In this document: positions 51,101 through 58,504 of the stretch, in pieces
How positions within the stretch are numbered: the stretch's first letter is position 1
Layout of the letters: the number at the start of each line of letters is the position of its first letter
Origin: Lytechinus pictus
Lineage: Eukaryota; Echinodermata; Echinoidea; Temnopleuroida; Toxopneustidae
DNA: 64,000 nt
Direction of reading: 5' to 3'
Assembly: GCF_037042905.1 (NCBI RefSeq)
Contig: NC_087256.1
Coordinates: forward strand, 27,541,501 to 27,605,500
Made by a program: the position numbers and the translations under genes
Notes under the pieces: generated by a model
Told to the model about the DNA's origin: nothing
The model's input: only the letters and a program-made list of their open reading frames with translations
Database searches by the model: none

Positions 51101-54100
51101 ATAAACACCTTGCCAGAGGACGCTAGCGCTGCGGTGGGATTAGAACCCCAGACCTTGTGGTTCAAAGTCCGAAGACTTATCCACTGAGCCACAACACCTC
51201 TACATTCATCCATTAGTGATGACATGAAAAACTTCTTCAGGACAGTTTTGAGCTTTTGGAGCTTTAAAAATCAAAAGATTTGAAGCATATATATTCTTAA
51301 TCATCTCCTACTTATAGGAAGCTTTACCTGCAAGCTCTTGGTTTTGGGGATTCCCTAACCTCTTTGTATGATCATGATTATGTTCTGTTGTACTGTACCT
51401 TTGAATATTGTTGTCATTTCATCTGATTTTAAAAACGGTTGAAGCAATAAAAGAAAATGAAAAATAAAATGAAACAGTTTGCATGATTAATTTTGCCAAT
51501 CATGGCAGAGAGGACTTATACCCTATATAAAACCCTGGGAGTATTACCCTGGGAGCGTTTCATGAAAGGACTTGTTGGACAATTTATCCGACAAGTCCTG
51601 TTTTATCTGACAGTTGTCATAGTAACAGTGCTTCTCAGCCAATCAAAATGTAGGAAAGTGGTCAGATCTGACAACTTGTCGGGAGGAAAAATGCTGATGA
51701 AATACATCTCAGGTGATTTCATTCTCCATGAACATGGAGGACAAGGACAAGATGGTAGATGATAAAGATTATTTCACTTTGAGGGATATAAACATTATAA
51801 ATCACCATGATAAATCGCCTTGACACAGAAGGTCAAGGTGGCCAAATGCACTCGATTCCAGGAAGTTCACAATGTCCAGTAAAGAACCTCAAGAAGTATC
51901 TTGCAAAGTTGAATCCATTGTGTGAATTGATGTGGCAGAGGCCAAAAGCTAAAGTCAAAGAGGATGAGGAAATGTGGATTAAACAATGCTCCTTTGGACA
52001 AACCTACATGTATGACAAAGATGTGGAAGACACTGGCTGCCTTAACAAATATACCAATAAGAGCCTCCGAGCAACAAGAATGGTCCATGCCAGCTATGCA
52101 TCACATGACATAACGACATCGATCAGAGACATCCATCAAGAACTTTTCTTGGACCATTGAGCAGCAAAAATTCAATTATGTTGAAAACCCTGCCTGAAAA
52201 ACTGCATGCCACTGCTGTTGAGAATAGCAAACCAGCCTTCATCTTCAGGCAGGTCAGATGTTGATAACCATGATAATGTTGGTGATGGAGAACTTGATGG
52301 AGTGGCCTTGATAGACATTCAGCTAGAGAGCTAGAACACATATTCAACAATATCAAAGCCGAGGCATATTCACTCCAATTCATTACAACTGGAGCTCAGG
52401 CTTCACATCATAATACCAATATGCGATACTTACATAGTTCTTAATAACATGTTAAGCCCTTCATACTATTTCCTCGGCTTCAGCACAGCTAATCTGATCG
52501 GGCACTCGAGCATTCAACAAATTCCTTCCAACCAGGTACCATTTATTATAATACACCTGGGTGGAGAGCAGCAAATGTAGATAAAGACCTTACCAAAGGA
52601 AGCGAGTGATGCAGATCTCATGGTTCAAAGTCCAGAGGCTTTTCCACTGAGCCACAACACCTCTTATTTCATCTTCAAGCTCAGTTTACAGCTCATCTTC
52701 TTGTTTCAGTGTGATGTGTAAGGTGGTAATGTGCTAAATATAACTCTCTAAATAATATTGTTATACCTTGTATTCATAATTATATAGTTTTTAAGTTTGC
52801 TTTCTTCGTATACGTCTGTATATTTGTATTTTACAGGGCTCCAATTAAACCAGTGTTTGTGCTGATGGGACTACCCTTTTTTAAATATGTGAAAATAAAT
52901 ACCAATATATCAAATGGTTGCATAAAAACCTTGAATTAAAACAAAATAAGAAAGGCAATGGCCGAGTTTATGAAAAAGATTCAGAGACAAAATAACCAGA
53001 TACATGTGTCTTGCTATCAAGATCAAACTTACCTTGATTCACCTATTGTCACTGTGCTTCCTATTTGTAAAATACTCTTCTCCAGTTTAATCGCATTCAG
53101 GTGCTAAAGGAGAGGAAATAAAAATCATATCAAAGACAAATGAAAGTTCTGTACAGAAAGTCTGTAAAACCAAGGTTATTTGTCACCATATCATCATAGA
53201 TCTAGATCTGGTGGGTGTCTCATAATGCTGTTCGTAAGTTAAGAGCGACTGGTAAACCTTTCTTATGCGCTAAATAATCACCAATGAATATATAATGGTG
53301 AACATCATTTACCACAAGAAAGGATCACTAGTCATTCTTAAAGTCGCTCTTATCTTACGAACAGCTTTATGAAACGGCCCCCTAGTACAGTTAATAAATG
53401 AACTGAACATTGAGAAATCATGAAATCTAAGCTGAAATAAGGCAAACGCCAAGCGTTGTCTCGCCTGCATATTGCAGTCATGAAGAGACTGCATGTCAAA
53501 TCTGAAGGGTAACATTTAAGAAACTTTGACAGCTTTTCTATTGTACCATTGGCAAATGTGTGTGAATATTATAAATGGTGCCAAGAACTATAGCTCATTA
53601 AATAAATAACAACAGTTTTTAAAGAATAAACAAGTAAAATACAAAATCTGGTTCAGGTATAGAGAGTACTGAGTTCTGAAGTAAAATGTTAGTGTTAAAA
53701 AGTATAAAATTATAAAGTTCATGTCACTAGAGGAACAAAGTAGTGTGAAAGTTTATTGACCTTTGACCTTAATCAAATTCAACTCACATTCGAACCTGAC
53801 CTGCACCTTCAAGAGATGGACCTCTGTTACGAGTTTGGCGATCTCACCTCGAAGCTATAGAAATGTATTGTGTGTACAAAATAGCACAGTGCCAGTCATG
53901 GAAAGTTCATTGACCTTTGACCTTAATCAAATTCAACTCACATTTGAACTTGACCTCAACCTTCAAAAGATGGACCTCTTGTATGAATTTGGCAATCCTA
54001 CCTCGAAGATATACATGTAGAAAGTTATTATGTGTACAACACAGCACAGTGCCAGTCATGGAAAGTTCATTGACCTTTGACCTTAATCAAATTCAACTCA

Positions 54101-57100
54101 CATTCAAACTTGACCTGCACCTTCAAAAGATGGACCTCTTGTATGAATTTGGTGATCCCACCTCAAAGATATAGAAAGTTATTGTGTGTACAGCACAGCA
54201 CAGTGCCAGTCATGGAAAGTTCATTGACCTTTGACCTTTGACCTTATTCACATTCGACTAATATTCGAACTTGACCTGTGCCTTCAGGAGATGGACCTCT
54301 GTTATGAATTTGGCGATCCCAACTCAAAGCTATAGAAAGTTATTGTGTGTACAACACACTTATTTTACGTTTTTCCACAGCAATTACACAATATCTTCCA
54401 GAGTCCTTTGTCACTTATTTCTTATTTATGCACACAAAAAACCCCAAAAACAAACAAACACTCTGGTGGTATGGCAAGTTCCCCCAAGTCTGCGCAGTCC
54501 TCCTTGTCTGCGCACACGCGTATCTGCGCGATTCTACTAAAAGAAGATACGCAAAGAACACAAACTTTACACATCTATGCATAGACAGATATTCATTAAA
54601 AAATCCGACTCAAAATGGTGGAAAAATAATGAATTTTGGGCATTTCATGTGACGGCCTCAAAATGCAGCCTTTCTCATCAAAATACCCGAATCGTGTGCA
54701 AAGTGAATGGGTGCACAGACATGGGGTACCATTTTTTTTCAATCTGAAAATGACTGCCCGGGTTTTTTTCAAAGAAAATCCTATATTTCTTTCAAATTTT
54801 AATGAGATATTTGCTACACTTACTCATGATAATATAAGAAAGATTTTGTGAAATAAAAAGAAGTTCATGTTAAATCTTAACTCAAATCATTAGGTGCGCA
54901 GACTTGGGGACCACCATCATAATTTCATTGGATTCTGTACCAACTCATTTTTTAATCGTTTCCACAACTGGCATTTATCTTTCAAGAATACCCCTAGAAA
55001 ATATAATTTCAATCACAACACACATGATCAAATAAGAGATTTCCCACATATCTTTTCTAAAACAGGTGATTTCAATTCAGAATAACTTACTTGTTTGGCT
55101 GATACGTAGATTAACTGTCCTTGGTCTGTTTGGGCTAGTATGAAGTCCCCTTTGATCAGTAGAACCTTTCCTTTGCCTTCATTCAAGGATTCAATCACTT
55201 TCTTACCCTGTAAAAAAAAGACCAAAATGGACAATGAGATATAAGAAAAACCATTGTGATTTGATTATGACAACTGATATTAATCATGAAGATAACTTCA
55301 TGATACTATGAATATAATATATTCAAAGCATCATTACTATTATTCAATAATTTAGGCATAGAGCGCATTGAGAACTACATGTATGCTAATTATTATGCAC
55401 TTAATAAGTATCCTCTAATATATCATTCTTAAAAGTTTTTTTATTTACTTTAAAATCTTACAAGGAAATTTCCCTGAAATAAAGTACAACAATTAAAGCA
55501 CACGAACATGCAAAGCTTTCCGAGCTACCAAGTAAAATTATTACAACTCTTGATTTTAACTTTTGTTTACCTTTTTTCCTTTTGATTTTAATATCCGGCA
55601 TTTTTCCATGATGTGTGGCTTTTGTGACAGAGTAACTGCTTTGCTTGAAAGATCAACATTCAGCACACAGGCTTCGATGGTATCCCCAACTTTAGGAGAT
55701 GTCTCTGCAGAGCAAAAATGAAAAATAAAGCCTCATTTCATTAATTGTAAATCAAAGGCATATTATTATGAACTGTGATAATCTATTGAAATAATGGCAT
55801 ATGATTGGTCAGTAGCATTTGTCACAGGATTCTAGCTCTTGTTACATTTCATGTAACATAGCCCTGTATTACATGTACATAATAATCAAGGATTATGATT
55901 TATCTCAATATAGTTGTTTTCATTAAAAAAGAAAATGTGTGCAAATTGTAGAATAAATCTTACAACAGGGAATATTTCAGGGTTGTTGATTTTTTTGATT
56001 TTTTTTTTTAAATAAAAAAAATCGGATTTTTTTTATTTAAATCGGATTTTTATGATTTAAATCAGATTTTTTTTATTTTTTTCCAACGAAAAATAATGGT
56101 CACACTTAACAAGTTTTAAACTATATTTAAACTGTTTTACACCAATAATAGTGGTCAAGTAGTCTTTTGAACATTGTGTATTGTACTATTTGACACAATA
56201 ATCCACTTATATACAGGTAATTTTTTTAATTTTTTTTTTATTTATTTGCATTATAGAGAGGGACATTTTATGGAAGCCCAAGTAATGTTATGTATTATGT
56301 ATACATTTAAACTCTTGAAATTTTTATATCAGTCAGTCCAAAACATCCGAAGTGTTACTCCAATGCATGAAGTACTCAAAGAACTTGAGAATTTCCAACA
56401 AAATTGACATTATTAAAGGCCTGTTAGGGTTCCTATACTGCCCTTGGGAATTCTAGCTGGGAATATTTCCTAGAATTATCACATGGGGGATTTTAGCTAG
56501 GAATATTTCCTAGAACTATCACATGGGGGACTTCCCAACTAACAGCTGGTAATAGCTAATAAACAAAGGGTTTTGCAACTTAAGTAATTGAAAGAATGGG
56601 TATTAATAGTAACAAGAAGGAGGTACATACAAGTAGTTCAGCTGTTTTGTAAAAGTATCCAAGTTGTGGACTTTGAGCACCTTTGTAGATTTTATATATT
56701 ATTTTATTGAAGATTTACAGTTTGGTGTACATACAGAGAGTTATTTATCATTACTTCGTTAGAAACTTGTTGTTTTCATCAGTTTTGCTTGTTTTACAAT
56801 TTGAAAATAAAACAGTGGTGTTAAATCAGACTCCATGAGGGTGTATCATTCTTTTAAAGTATCTCTAAAGCATGTGGAACAGAAATGAAAATGATTACAT
56901 TGAAAGTATCTGTTAAGAAGAAGAGAAAATAGAGAAAACTAATTTTTTTCATAAAAGTTGATTTAAATCAGTGATTTTTTTGAAAAAAATCAAGTGATTT
57001 AAATCGCGATTTAAATCATGATTTAAATCGACATGATTTAAATCAAACAACCCTGGAATATTTTGAAAGTTCTTTCTCTTCTACATGTATATACTAACTT

Positions 57101-58468
57101 ATCTTGCTATAAAAATGTATATTTCGACAAACATATGCTTTGATTCCTCATGCATATCATTCATATATCATTAATATGCAAAGTAGATAAGTCTACTTTT
57201 CCTATAACAAACACAAAATGAATTATATAAAAACTTGGGGAATAAGTTTAGGAATTTTGATTGAACTCATTAAATCATTTTTTATATCGATGCCACGACT
57301 GGCCTTTATGTTGGATATTACCAAGTGTATGATCCTGTGGAATAACTGCATCAACACCATGCGGGAGGGAACAGATCACAGCTTTACCAGGTGTACTCCT
57401 CACTGTAGCATGGACCAAAGAACCAACCCTGTGGGACACCACATGCTTGTACTCTAAAAACAGAAGATAAGAGGCAAAAGATCTGACTTCATTAATAACA
57501 TCATATTTTAGCAAATCTTTGACTAATTGATATCTCTACACATGCTAAATTCTGCAAAAAGAAAATTGTCAAGTGACATGACAATTGCATGGTAAGACCA
57601 TACAAATAAGCTTAAACTATTAAGCAAGTGATTACTGATACAAATATTCATTCAGGTATCTGAAACCTGCTTTGAAAGTTCAATCATTGACAGTTTAATA
57701 TTATCAGGCCTGTCAACATTTGAAAATGAAAAAAGGATTCCTAATCGCAGGGCACAAATTTTTCTGCTCGATGTCAGGTGTGTCTCCCTCATTAATAATG
57801 ATGATTTTGCCAAACAGGATGTGATTAACAGGCAATTTCAACTTCTGTGATTGTCTATTGCTTAGCCCCACTTTTCCTTAGCCCTGTTTCGTTTCACACT
57901 GCATCTCTTAGCACCAAAATTGCGATGATAGCCAACCCTGCTTCTTAGCAGGGCCAGATAGTACCGTACTATTTACCATGCTAGCCCACTTTGCTAAAAC
58001 ATACTGTGAAACCGAAGTGGGCTAAGCTTAATCCCGGGAATTTTCTGTAGTGTGAAAAGCAAATAAGAGTGAGTATATAGACTTATTCACTAAGCCACAT
58101 CACCTCTTCATGAACTAGGAAAACTATGATACAAACTAGGAAGAAAAAAATGCACCTTTCTTTTCTTTCAAAATATGCTCTGCTCTATCCCTGTCTCTAA
58201 AATAGGCTTCCAGTCTGGCTAATCCTTTATACGGCTCAGCTTCATCAGAGAAACAATCCGATTCTTTCAGACTGACCAGGAAGCGTTTCTTCTCTGCATT
58301 GACCTCTGTGACCTTTGCCCTCAGAGTCTGGCCCACTTCAAAGAGCTTTGCAGTATCGCTGACGAACTCATCTGCCATAATCTGCATAGGTATAGTAAAA
58401 TACACTGATGTTTAAGACTAACATTTCACAATCATAATAACAACAACATTATACTACTACTACTACTT

Positions 58469-58504
<36 letters not shown>

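Noticed and set aside
54271-55085. Several plus-strand frames of 60-100 residues
   Set aside because: No domain, no consistent frame and partly within a tandem array; treated as chance.
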